Shown: positions 1 to 8,684 of the stretch, piece by piece | How the letters are laid out: every line of letters begins with the position of its first letter | Position numbering within the stretch: position 1 is the stretch's first letter | DNA from: CAZNPL01 sp964574815 | GTDB taxonomy: Bacteria > Planctomycetota > Phycisphaerae > UBA1845 | DNA length: 64,000 nucleotides | Direction of reading: 5' to 3' | NCBI GenBank assembly: GCA_964574815.1 | Contig: CAZNPL010000031.1 | Location: 1 to 64,000, forward strand | Position numbers and translations under genes: made by a program | Notes under the pieces: generated by a model | Told to the model about the DNA's origin: nothing | Seen by the model: the letters and a program-made list of their open reading frames with translations, nothing else | The model's database searches: none

Positions 1-59
1 TGACCGGCCGCCACCGGAGAAAAAACCCGCACGCAGCCTTGCCGGAAGGACACGGAGCG

Positions 60-1030
60 CCGGCGACCGCACCCGCAAACGCCCGCCGAGCAACAAGCGC
101 CGGCGCCAAACGAAGCCAACGCTGCACGAGTCGTCAGTTCTCAGTTTTCAGTCGCCAGTTGCCACAGAGCCGCGTGCCGTGCCACGGACTCTACCCACCG
201 CGGCTCAGCCCTATCCACCCGCACCCCTGTCTCCTGTCTCTTCTTTCACTACCAAACGAACCCACCGGCCACCCCGAATCTGCGTCAATCTGCGAAATCT
301 GCGGATCGGATTTCCAAAGGAACCCAACGCTGCGCGAGTTATCAGTTATCAGACCACAGCCCCCGACGCCGCCCACCCTTCCGAGGCGCGCCGCGCCAGC
401 GAGCCCCCCCCGGACGATCAAAAAACCAAACGAAGCCAACGCTGCGCGAGTTATCAGTTGTCAGTTGTCAGACCTGTGCCTTCGACGTCGCTCGGGTCCC
501 CCGCCTTCCGGACGCGCCAACGCCGAAAGTACCCTTGCGAAACGAACCCAAAGCTGCGCGAGTCATTCCGCCTCAGGCGGATCAGTTATCAGACATCAGA
601 CGCCCGCGATCAGAGCCGGAAGCGCCAGCGACCGGTCCCCGAGCGCTGCCCCGGCCGCAAGCGCCCGTGCGAAACGAAGCCAAAGCTGCGCGAGTGCTCA
701 GTCATCAGTTCTCGGTTACCAGTGGTCAGCGACCTGCCGCCTATACCGCCCGGCCCGTCCGACCGCCACGAGCTGGCCGTCGGTCCTCGCCGCGTCCCAA
801 CCGGAGCGACAACCAGCGCCAAACGAAGCCAAGCGCCCCGCCAACCCGAATCGCCACGTTCCCGGCCACCCCCTTCGTGCCTACGTGCCTCCGTGCCTCC
901 GTGCCTGCCTTCATTCCAAACGAACCCACCGGGAACCCTGCCTCGAGACCGCGCCTCGCTGGCAAGCCTTCGTCCCTGTTTGCCTCCGTCCCTTCGTCCC
1001 TCTCTTCACGCCTCCGCGCCTTCGTGCCTT
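60..1030. repeat. Non-coding island of degenerate interspersed repeats
   Basis: No convincing gene lies here; long open frames are low-complexity Pro/Arg/Ser translations. A motif of the form AACGAAGCCAACGCTGCGCGAG recurs at about 109-130, 321-338 (partial), 429-450, 541-562 and 673-694, with a remnant near 821. It is usually followed by TCAGTT-type heptamers such as TTATCAGTTATCAG. AATCTGCG recurs with about 10-bp period near 277-303. Near 869-905 and 960-1030 are runs of TGCCTCCG and TCCGTCCCT units. The island abuts the stop codon of the minus-strand PEP-CTERM gene. A related block in reverse orientation follows the MFS gene near 15.7 kb. Confidence 0.7.
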
Positions 1031-1909
1031 TCATACACCCCGCCGCCGGGCCCTTCTCCGCACGACCAGAACCCCGCCCAGCAGCAGCACCAGTGTGCCC
1101 GGCTCCGGTACCACCACATACTCGAAATGAAAATGAAATGGCTCCAGAAAACCCTGTGGTCCCGGCAGACCCGCCGGCACCGACTGCCCCTGGTCCTCCA
1201 GATGCCGAAGCATCGAATAAGGAATCGTGATGCTGAACCCCAGCGTGCTCGGGTCGATCTGCTCGAAAACCGGCGCCACCGTCCCGAACGTCGTGTTCGC
1301 CGGAAACTCGCTGAAGATCCCGCCCGCCAGGAAGTCAGCCTCATCCCGGAACGACGCCGACCCGGTGTGATGATTGTGCACGTTGATATACGGCGGATTG
1401 AGCTGATCGGCCTGGTCCCCGTTCCACAGCACGTGCATCAGAAACGTCTCCTCCACTACGCTCACAGGCCGGTCGAACTGGATGCCCTCCACCGTGATCG
1501 TAACGTCGCCGTCCTCGACTATGTTCGAAAAGAAAGCATCGTTGGTCTGCCCCGGCACGTTCTTGAAGAACGCGTGCGCCACGAGCGACTCTTCCGGCCC
1601 CAGCACGTCCGCGAACACCGGGTTCGTATTGGCCAGCGCCGTCCGCCGTCCGAAAGAGTTGACAGAATTGAACGCCGCGATGTTCGGCGCTGCCCCCAGG
1701 ACGGTGGCGTTACCCGGCCCGACCGCGTCGCCGAGATAGTCTCGATTCCCTTGAAAGCTCACCGGCCCGGCCGCTGTCTCATACTCCACCGTCACCGTGC
1801 TCTCGCCGACCGGCACCGGACGCTCCGCGACGGCGGCGTGCGCGGCGAAGAGCAGAATCCCAACGCCGACGCTGACGCCTCGGCCCGTTTTCATCGGTTG
1901 CTTTATCAT
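1031..1909 (-). CDS. PEP-CTERM sorting domain protein (secreted)
   Basis: A 292-aa secreted protein. The start is the ATG at 1909, preceded by GGAAGGA at good spacing, rather than an in-frame ATG 33 bases upstream. An N-terminal signal peptide (basic residues, then a hydrophobic stretch ending near AHAAVA) is followed by an extracellular body with no recognised catalytic motif. The C-terminus has the VPEPGT motif, a hydrophobic segment (LVLLLGGVLVV) and an Arg cluster, the classical PEP-CTERM signal read by an exosortase. No exosortase gene is visible in the window. The body has many beta-prone stretches and might be an adhesin or matrix protein; that is inference. Its stop adjoins the repeat island. 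Confidence 0.85.
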   Translation of the reverse strand: MIKQPMKTGRGVSVGVGILLFAAHAAVAERPVPVGESTVTVEYETAAGPVSFQGNRDYLGDAVGPGNATVLGAAPNIAAFNSVNSFGRRTALANTNPVFADVLGPEESLVAHAFFKNVPGQTNDAFFSNIVEDGDVTITVEGIQFDRPVSVVEETFLMHVLWNGDQADQLNPPYINVHNHHTGSASFRDEADFLAGGIFSEFPANTTFGTVAPVFEQIDPSTLGFSITIPYSMLRHLEDQGQSVPAGLPGPQGFLEPFHFHFEYVVVPEPGTLVLLLGGVLVVRRRARRRGV

Positions 1910-2083
1910 CTGACATCCTTCCCCATTCGAGTTCTGAGCCAATCGCAGTCATGTTGGACAGTAAAACAAACAAGCGGCAGACCGAAGGGGAGCGGCGTGG
2001 AGAACAAGTGCCCTTGTTTCACCTGCTCACCTTCTCACGTGTTCAACTGGTCCAAGCTGCCTGCGATCCCTATTGCACGCAGC

Positions 2084-3997
2084 TCAGAAGTTGATCTGCA
2101 GCTCACCGAAGTCGCGCAGATCGACGTCGCCGTCGGCATCGAAATCAAAAGCCTCGCATTCGGGATCGCCGGTCCCCTCCGACGGCCCGCCGTCACACAT
2201 CATGAACTCGACGTAATCGGCGAGATCGATAAACCCGTCCTCGTTCCAGTCGCCGTCGACAAAAGACCCCACCTCGATCGTTTGCTCGGCCATGAGAACC
2301 GGAGGCGACTTGCCCGTGCGCTCCCAGAGGTCGTACAGCACGTCGCCCGCGTCGTTCGTACGGTTCTCGTCACGCAGAAAGGTGACGTACTCCTTGCTCG
2401 CGGTTTGATAGTAAAGTCGCACGACCGCTCGCACCGCCCCATCCGGCAGGCGATAGCGCGTGTCGTCCCAGTATTGCCCGTCGGTGTAACTGCACCCCGC
2501 CGGCGCCGGCCCGACCGACCGAAACGCCGCGTTCGCAAATCCCCGCGGCGGAATCCGGTTGTCCTTCAAAAAAACGTTGTTGAGCACGAAGTGAAAGCTC
2601 TTTCCCTCGCGAAGTCCGGTCGCCGCCGCGGCCGCCGCATCCAGCCCCAGATGAGCCTCGTACACCTTGGTATCGTAAGTGGTCAGGTCGGCCGTCTGGT
2701 CGTCATAGAATCCGTGCTCCGCCAGGACGAACTCCGACCCATCGAGCAACGCGACGTTGAGCCACATGCGGCGACCCTCCGGATACCCCGAGGGCAGCTT
2801 GTGCCCCGTCTCGTTGACCACGCGCACGCGGATGTAATTCCCTTGCTGTGTGACCTCGACGGTCGCCGCCCGCTGCAGCATCGAGACCGCCCGGTCGCGC
2901 CCGTCCATCAGGTCGTTCACGTTGAACCCGCCGGGCGGGCAATACGCCGGCCGGTCCGGATCGGCCGGGTCACACAGCGTGATCAGCGCATCAAGCATCC
3001 ACGCATTTCCCCCGCTCAATTCGTGCGATGGAAGATTGGCCCGCACCACCGCGTCGGGATGGTTACAGGCCTCGCCGTCGGAGTCGGGCATGTGGCAATC
3101 CTGGCACGTGCTCACCACCGTTTTGTTGCCGCCGAACCGCCCGCCCATATCCACGCCACCGTCGGCGAAGTCGCTGTGGAGCCACTCACTGTACGTGCGC
3201 TCGATCGGAAACATATCGTGCTTGTCGCCGGTCGGATGCGGCTGATCGAAGTCCGTGAGCGCATACGATCCGTCCGACTGCCGCATATACACGGGGTTGC
3301 TCACGTCATGGCAATGCGCGCACAGCTCCGATGTGGTATGGAACGGCGACTCAGCCCAAAGGTGCCCCGGCTGCGCCAGGTCGTCCTCCAACCCGAACGG
3401 GCCGCGGCGCACATCATTCGGATCGAGCACGAAGTTCCCACTGCCCGGATTAACCGGAAGCGGATCGATGTTGGCCAATATGTCCCCATCGGACACCGGG
3501 CTCACCCCCGGCTTGTATTCCGGGTCCACCATCCTATGGCACACGCTGCAACCCACGCCCTCCAGGTCGGCCCCCGTAAGCGCCGAACCATCCGTCGGCG
3601 TCGACCGGCCGGAGATCCAGCCACCGGGAGAATGACAGCGAATGCAGATGTCGCCCGCAAACGCCGCATCCTGATTCGCAATCGCCAGGCAGGCACGGAA
3701 CAGCGGATCTTCGGCCGCATGCGCCATCATGCTCCCTTGCCACTTCGAGTGAATCAGCAGCTCCGTGCTGTCGTCAAAGCGATGGCAGAACTGGCAGCTT
3801 GCGGCCGACCGAAACGTCTCGTAAACAACATCGCCGTCCGGCTGCGAGCCGGCAAGGAAGAACGCATCGACCGTGGTGGGAACGGTGGGCTCGCTCGACG
3901 GATCGGCCACCCCGACCTGCAAGCCCAGCATCAGCACCAGCATGGACACCGGCAGAAGGGACAGCACGCCCAATCGTCGCAGATGTTGCCGCCTCAC
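2084..3997 (-). CDS. Multiheme c-type cytochrome with C-terminal dockerin-like repeats
   Basis: A 637-aa exported protein. The signal peptide covers roughly residues 1-31. Five CxxCH heme-attachment motifs are visible at about residues 68 (CQFCH), 118 (CIRCH), 150 (CSVCH), 226 (CAHCH) and 298 (CQDCH), so a pentaheme electron-transfer protein of the cytochrome c554-like type is likely. The heme half is followed by a beta-rich region (about 370-560). The last 70 residues carry two Asp-rich calcium-loop repeats (DWNEDGFIDLADY and DFDADGDVDLRDF) like dockerin or EF-hand type I repeats. It lies 42 bp downstream of the dockerin-tailed gene at 4040-5059 and is probably co-transcribed. Substrate and redox partner cannot be read from sequence. 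Confidence 0.85.
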   Translation of the reverse strand: MRRQHLRRLGVLSLLPVSMLVLMLGLQVGVADPSSEPTVPTTVDAFFLAGSQPDGDVVYETFRSAASCQFCHRFDDSTELLIHSKWQGSMMAHAAEDPLFRACLAIANQDAAFAGDICIRCHSPGGWISGRSTPTDGSALTGADLEGVGCSVCHRMVDPEYKPGVSPVSDGDILANIDPLPVNPGSGNFVLDPNDVRRGPFGLEDDLAQPGHLWAESPFHTTSELCAHCHDVSNPVYMRQSDGSYALTDFDQPHPTGDKHDMFPIERTYSEWLHSDFADGGVDMGGRFGGNKTVVSTCQDCHMPDSDGEACNHPDAVVRANLPSHELSGGNAWMLDALITLCDPADPDRPAYCPPGGFNVNDLMDGRDRAVSMLQRAATVEVTQQGNYIRVRVVNETGHKLPSGYPEGRRMWLNVALLDGSEFVLAEHGFYDDQTADLTTYDTKVYEAHLGLDAAAAAATGLREGKSFHFVLNNVFLKDNRIPPRGFANAAFRSVGPAPAGCSYTDGQYWDDTRYRLPDGAVRAVVRLYYQTASKEYVTFLRDENRTNDAGDVLYDLWERTGKSPPVLMAEQTIEVGSFVDGDWNEDGFIDLADYVEFMMCDGGPSEGTGDPECEAFDFDADGDVDLRDFGELQINF

Positions 3998-4039
3998 TTG
4001 GTTTCCCCTGAACTCGAGGTCATCATGTGGACCGAGCCC

Positions 4040-5059
4040 CTAACCCACGGCGTCGAGAAATGCGGCCAGATCGTCGGTGTCGACGTCGGCGTCGTCATCG
4101 AAATCCAGCTTGTTGCAGCCGAGCTCGAGCGTGAAACCGCCCACCTCGTCGCCGCGGCCGGTGTGGCAATATTGAAACCAGCGGGCGTCGTGCAGATCCA
4201 CGTCGAAATCGCCGTCGTAATCGCCCTGGATCACCGGCAGCACATCTTGCGATTGATAGATCACCTCGGGCGGAAGAATCGTCGCCGCCCCACGCTCCGG
4301 ATGCACCAGGTTCTCGCCCCCAGGCCACGGCAAACCGCCGCCGTGCCAACTGTAAAGCTCGATGCCCGCCCGCTCCAAACCTTGATCGCTGTCGGGCTCG
4401 TACTTGTTGAAGTAGGTGACTTGGATCGGGAAAAGCCCCGTCGCCATCACGATCGCATTCTCGTGAGCGAACGGGTTGTTGCCGTACAAAATGATGGGCA
4501 GCCGGTAAACGGAATCGACCACGCGCGTTCGGTAGGCATCGTGCCCAAGCGAGCCCATCTCGACCCATACCGGCAGCGCTCCGCTTCCATCCAGGCTGAC
4601 GTCATCCTCCAGGGCAACCCGAAGAAAACCCGTGAACCGTAACAGCAGGTGATCGAACGGAAGATCGAGTTGAGCCGGGTCCGAGACATCGAATACGTTG
4701 CCTTCAAGGAAATCGCCGACCGTTGCGAACTCGGCGTCGAGCCCGTCCGGCTCCGGCCCGGCCGGAAAATCGATCCAGTGCGTTCGAAAGGTAAAGTCCG
4801 GTTCGCGGCCGTCCGCGTGAATCTCGGCGCTGATGAGGTGAGCGGCAGACTCCTCCGGGATGATGTACGCCTCGCCGATCCAGCCGTCACCGTCATACGG
4901 GGGAAACGACCCCGCCCGGTACTCCTCGAAAACGAACACGTGCGCCGCTGCGAGCGGCGAACCAAGTACATACAACAGCGCCGCTGCACAGCGGCCTGCT
5001 GGAAAACGGCGCGCCACGCTTCGGTGTTCAATCAAAACTTTAAGCAGGCTTGGCTTCAT
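4040..5059 (-). CDS. Secreted protein with dockerin-like C-terminus
   Basis: A 339-aa protein with a long, Arg-containing N-terminus and a hydrophobic stretch (CAAALLYVLGSPLAAA) consistent with a signal peptide. The central region shows no recognised enzyme motif. The C-terminal 70 residues hold two calcium-loop motifs, DYDGDFDVDLHDA and DFDDDADVDTDDL, as in planctomycete dockerin-type I domains. It is the first gene of a probable minus-strand operon, with the pentaheme cytochrome 42 bp downstream carrying the same kind of tail. Both may therefore be recruited to one surface complex; this is inference. Confidence 0.75.
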   Translation of the reverse strand: MKPSLLKVLIEHRSVARRFPAGRCAAALLYVLGSPLAAAHVFVFEEYRAGSFPPYDGDGWIGEAYIIPEESAAHLISAEIHADGREPDFTFRTHWIDFPAGPEPDGLDAEFATVGDFLEGNVFDVSDPAQLDLPFDHLLLRFTGFLRVALEDDVSLDGSGALPVWVEMGSLGHDAYRTRVVDSVYRLPIILYGNNPFAHENAIVMATGLFPIQVTYFNKYEPDSDQGLERAGIELYSWHGGGLPWPGGENLVHPERGAATILPPEVIYQSQDVLPVIQGDYDGDFDVDLHDARWFQYCHTGRGDEVGGFTLELGCNKLDFDDDADVDTDDLAAFLDAVG

Positions 5060-5345
5060 TCTCCGCTCGCGGGGAAACCAGCAGGCTCGAGGCCGGATCG
5101 GGCCACCCCTCGCCCCCAGGCCGACCGGTCATACCCCCGGACCACTCGCCTCAATCAGCACTGTACAGGTGTTTCCATGCCGCCCGAACGTATCCGACCC
5201 GTGTGCTCGCCCCGTAAACCATTGTTACAAGCTACAAGCCCCTCATTCAAGAAAAGGCTGACGGCCCGCAGGCGTCTCCCGCCGGCGCGCTGGCTATTGA
5301 GCACGCTTTACGTAGAAAATCATGGTCGGCGATGGTGGAACCCGT

Positions 5346-6356
5346 ATGCCTGGAGTCGGTGACGATATTTCAAACACCATCTGGACCTGCCGCTGCGGGG
5401 CCCGGTACCGCATCTCCCCAGCTCTTGCTGGCAAGAAGCTATTATGCAAGAAATGCGGCTACAGTGAAAAAACCGCCTTGCAAGGTCCGCTTCCTCCGGC
5501 CGGCGACGAATTACCATCGAACACCCCAATCCAATTCCCCAGCGACCGCGATGTCATCATCGAGGAATCCGAACAGCCCCGCCCCTCACCCACGAACCGC
5601 CGCACGTTCTGGGCCGACGTGGCTTACAGCCTGGTCTTACCCATCGAGCCGCAGAACCTCCCCGCCCTTGCCATCTGCACCTTCTTCAATCTGCTCGCCT
5701 TGGGCCTGGTCTACAGCGTCACGCAAGCCGTCATGTGGGGTAACATATCAATCCTGACCTTCGTCTTGAGCATTGCTGGGGCTGTGGCCTTCACCTGGCT
5801 GTTCGCCTACTACATGCGGATCATCGCCGAAGTCGCGGACGACGACGACGACCTGCCCGCCACCATGACGGGCAGCGCCTACGACGTAATCCTGAGACCG
5901 TTCTTTACCTTTCTGACCACATGGTTCTGCCTCCTCCTGCCGGCCATCGCCCTGGTCTACCTGGGTTTCTACTGGGACATGTACGTGCCCCGGGTCTGGT
6001 TTCAGGCGACCCTGATCTTCGCGGTCGCCATGTGGCCGATGGCGATCCTTTGCGTATCCATCGGCGGCATCGGCATATTCACGCGGGCGGACCTGATCCT
6101 CTACACCGTCTTCAGTACGTTGGTGCCTTACACGATCGTGTGGCTCCTTCTGCTCCTCACCGGCGCCTGCGGCTACGGGCTGTTCAGGCTCCTGGCATCC
6201 GAAGTCGCCGGCCGCACCCCGCTGCTGTCCCGTCACTTCCTCGCCGGGCTCGTCCTGCTCGCCATGGCCACTACTTTCCTGTCGATTGTGGCGATGCGCG
6301 TGATTGGACTGTACTATCGCCACTTTAAGCATCGATTCGCGTGGTCCTGGGAGTAA
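5346..6356 (+). CDS. Zinc-ribbon polytopic membrane protein, function unknown
   Basis: A 336-aa protein from the ATG at 5346, chosen because GGTGGA lies six bases upstream; an in-frame ATG at 5322 lacks a ribosome-binding site and remains possible. The N-terminus has a zinc-ribbon-like set of cysteines (CRCG, then CKKCG). A charged linker follows, then about five or six hydrophobic segments from residue 95 to the C-terminus, with an acidic DDDDDLP patch between the second and third. The architecture resembles the zinc-ribbon membrane proteins common in Planctomycetota. The K+ channel gene begins 66 bp downstream on the same strand. Confidence 0.75.
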   Translation: MPGVGDDISNTIWTCRCGARYRISPALAGKKLLCKKCGYSEKTALQGPLPPAGDELPSNTPIQFPSDRDVIIEESEQPRPSPTNRRTFWADVAYSLVLPIEPQNLPALAICTFFNLLALGLVYSVTQAVMWGNISILTFVLSIAGAVAFTWLFAYYMRIIAEVADDDDDLPATMTGSAYDVILRPFFTFLTTWFCLLLPAIALVYLGFYWDMYVPRVWFQATLIFAVAMWPMAILCVSIGGIGIFTRADLILYTVFSTLVPYTIVWLLLLLTGACGYGLFRLLASEVAGRTPLLSRHFLAGLVLLAMATTFLSIVAMRVIGLYYRHFKHRFAWSWE

Positions 6357-6422
6357 CGCGAGCACGCGAGGCGAGGCCCGCCGCCACGCCCCGGCTCGTG
6401 CCCGGTTCACGGAGGAACCGAT

Positions 6423-7424
6423 TTGACGCCGCAGCGCCGTCTGGTTGTATCCCTGCTCATCCTGATAGGCGTCTACGTCGTCGGCGCGCTGGGATACGCC
6501 GTCATCGAGGGGCGATCCCTGTTCGACGCGGCCTATATGGCCACCATCACGATCTCGACGGTCGGCTATGGCGAGCACATCCAGTTGGACAAGGCGGGGC
6601 GCATCTGGACCGTCTTCTTCATCATGTTCGGGGTGGCCGGGGCCGCCTACGCGTCCACCTCCCTGATTACCCTGTTCATCAGTGGCGAATTCAAAGAGCT
6701 GTTTGGGAGGCGCAAAGTGCAAGCTCAGATCGAGCGACTCAAGGGTCATACGATTCTGTGCGGTTACGGCCGGATGGGAGCGCTCACCGCCGACCGACTC
6801 AAGCAACACGGCACATCCGTGGTGGTCGTCGAACGCGACCCCGCCAAGTGCGAGAAGCTCGTAGATGAAGGCATGCTGTTTGTGCGCGGCGACGCAACAG
6901 AGGAATCGGTGCTCCTGCAGGCAGGGCTTATGCAGAGCGAAGCCCTGGTCGCGGTCCTGCCGCACGACTCCGATAACGTATACACGACGTTGACCGCCCG
7001 CGGCATCCGGCCGGACCTGACGATCGTCGCCCGGGCCGAACTGCCCTCCACCGAGCCGAAGCTCCGCCGCGCCGGCGCGAGCCGCGTCATCTGCCCCCAG
7101 GTCGTCGGGGCCAGCAAGGTCGCCGCCATCCTCACCCGCCCCAACGTCGTCGATTTCCTCGAAGTTGCCGACAGTGGCCTCGAACTGGAGGTCGACGAGT
7201 ACGAGATCGACCCGGCCGGACCACTCAGCGATCAAACGCTGCGCGAAGCCCCCATTCGCTCTTCCGGCGCCATCGTGGTCGCCATCAAACGGCGAAACGG
7301 CGAGACCATCTATCATCCCGACCCCGGCGAATACATCCGCCCCGGCGATACGCTGATCGTGATCGGACGCGCCGGTGTATCAACGCGTCTGAAAGAACTG
7401 GAGCGCTCGCCGCACGCCGTCTGA
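6423..7424 (+). CDS. Two-TM potassium channel with TrkA-N (RCK) regulatory domains
   Basis: A 333-aa ion-channel protein. The TTG start at 6423 is preceded by GGAGG with seven-base spacing. The N-terminus has a transmembrane helix, a pore loop with the K+ selectivity filter TVGYGE near residue 46, and a second helix. A Rossmann-type RCK/TrkA-N domain begins near residue 110 (GYGRMG), with a NAD-type beta-alpha-beta and an acidic residue in VVVVERD, followed by a TrkA-C domain (about 230-325). This is the Kch/MthK-like architecture: ligand-gated K+ conduction at the inner membrane. No regulatory partner is evident apart from the upstream membrane protein. Confidence 0.92.
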   Translation: MTPQRRLVVSLLILIGVYVVGALGYAVIEGRSLFDAAYMATITISTVGYGEHIQLDKAGRIWTVFFIMFGVAGAAYASTSLITLFISGEFKELFGRRKVQAQIERLKGHTILCGYGRMGALTADRLKQHGTSVVVVERDPAKCEKLVDEGMLFVRGDATEESVLLQAGLMQSEALVAVLPHDSDNVYTTLTARGIRPDLTIVARAELPSTEPKLRRAGASRVICPQVVGASKVAAILTRPNVVDFLEVADSGLELEVDEYEIDPAGPLSDQTLREAPIRSSGAIVVAIKRRNGETIYHPDPGEYIRPGDTLIVIGRAGVSTRLKELERSPHAV

Positions 7425-7566
7425 CCCTCACAGGATCCTACATGCCCCGCTGGAATGCTCGGCCCTAAGAGCCGATGCACCCGCACGGACTATCGGAGCG
7501 ACCGAGCTTTCACGGGGCAAACTCCGCGATTGAAGGCCTCTGCCGATCGATAAGCCTTCACAGAGC

Positions 7567-7595
7567 TTGGTATGACAGCCGGTAGTGCCTATAAT
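7567..7595 (+). promoter_or_regulatory. Candidate sigma-70-type promoter for the kinase/phosphatase pair
   Basis: TTGGTA at 7567-7572 and a perfect TATAAT at 7590-7595 are separated by 17 bases. The inferred transcript would have a leader of about 105 bases before the kinase ATG at 7710. Confidence 0.5.
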
Positions 7596-7709
7596 CCGCG
7601 ACACCCGCGGGTCCGCTGAGCGGGGAGGGACCTCGGTCAGTGGGGGGTGGTCACCTGCCGGGACACCGAGTTGCGTTCGTTAGTTCCCACGGAATGCCAC
7701 GGAGCGAAC

Positions 7710-8684
7710 ATGCCGACGGAACTGTCCGGCTACCGTACGTTGGGCCAGATCGGCATCGGTGCGCGCTCCACGATCAGCCAGGTGCAGCGCGTCACGACAA
7801 GCCAGGTCTTCGCACTCAAGCGCGTGGTCCGGCGAAACCCCGAAGACGACCGCTTCCTCGAGCAGGTCGAGGTCGAGTACGCCGTCAGCAGTGCGATCGA
7901 ACACCCTAACCTCCGACACAGTTACGAGCTCCACCGCTTCAAGAAATGGTTCAGAGTCAACGAGCTGCTGCTGCTGATGGACTACGTCTCGGGCCGTACG
8001 CTCGAGCAGGACCGCCCCACGTCACTGCCGGATGTCCTCGCAATCTTCAAGCAGGTCGCAACGGGGCTGGATGCACTTCACGAGTCCGGCTACGTCCACG
8101 CCGACATCAAGCCGAACAACATCATCCTCACCAACGATGGCGGGGTGAAGATCATCGACTTCGGACAAAGCTGCCCGTTGGGCCACAAGAAGGACCGCAT
8201 CCAGGGCACCCCCGATTACATCGCGCCCGAGCAGGTGCGCCGCCTGCCGTTGGACCGGCGAACCGATGTGTTTAACCTCGGGGCCACACTCTACTGGGTT
8301 CTTACGAACAAGACCTTCCCGACTGACATCCGACAGAACACCCGCCCCGGCAGCCACGAAATCGTTGGCGCCACACGCCCCCCGAAGGAACTGAATCCAA
8401 GCGTGCCGGCCGCGCTGTCAACGCTGGTCATGGATTGCTGCTCCTCGAATCCAGACGGCCGACCGTCCGACATGCAGCGGGTCATCGCCCGTTTGAACGC
8501 GGTCGAACGAAGATGGCAAAATCAGCTGAGCGACGACGAAGGCAATGGCAACGGCCCCGCCTCGCACGACAGCGAGCGGAAGGATGGGAACAATCTGAAA
8601 GAAGCGAAACCGGCGAAAGCCGCAAAATCGAAAAAGGTCTCCAATGTCCAATCCAAACCGCAAACCGACCAGCACCCTCGATAA
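7710..8684 (+). CDS. Hanks-type serine/threonine protein kinase (soluble)
   Basis: A 324-aa kinase. The ATG at 7710 is preceded by GGAG at five-base spacing; an in-frame start at 7647 would add 21 residues with no domain content. Visible motifs: a glycine loop (GQIGIGARST), catalytic Lys in FALKR (about residue 37), catalytic loop HADIKPNN (HRD becomes HAD, about 130), DFG as DFGQS, and the APE motif as APEQ. No transmembrane segment follows the kinase domain; the last 50 residues are Lys/Ser-rich and low complexity. Its 3' end overlaps the phosphatase gene by 41 bp in another frame, so the two are translationally linked and probably act as a phosphorylation/dephosphorylation pair. Confidence 0.92.
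   Translation: MPTELSGYRTLGQIGIGARSTISQVQRVTTSQVFALKRVVRRNPEDDRFLEQVEVEYAVSSAIEHPNLRHSYELHRFKKWFRVNELLLLMDYVSGRTLEQDRPTSLPDVLAIFKQVATGLDALHESGYVHADIKPNNIILTNDGGVKIIDFGQSCPLGHKKDRIQGTPDYIAPEQVRRLPLDRRTDVFNLGATLYWVLTNKTFPTDIRQNTRPGSHEIVGATRPPKELNPSVPAALSTLVMDCCSSNPDGRPSDMQRVIARLNAVERRWQNQLSDDEGNGNGPASHDSERKDGNNLKEAKPAKAAKSKKVSNVQSKPQTDQHPR

Noticed and set aside
179..4642. 1487-codon plus-strand open frame across the first 4.6 kb
   Set aside because: It is antisense to the PEP-CTERM, cytochrome and dockerin genes, with His/Arg/Pro-rich sequence and no domain; high G+C leaves long shadow frames.
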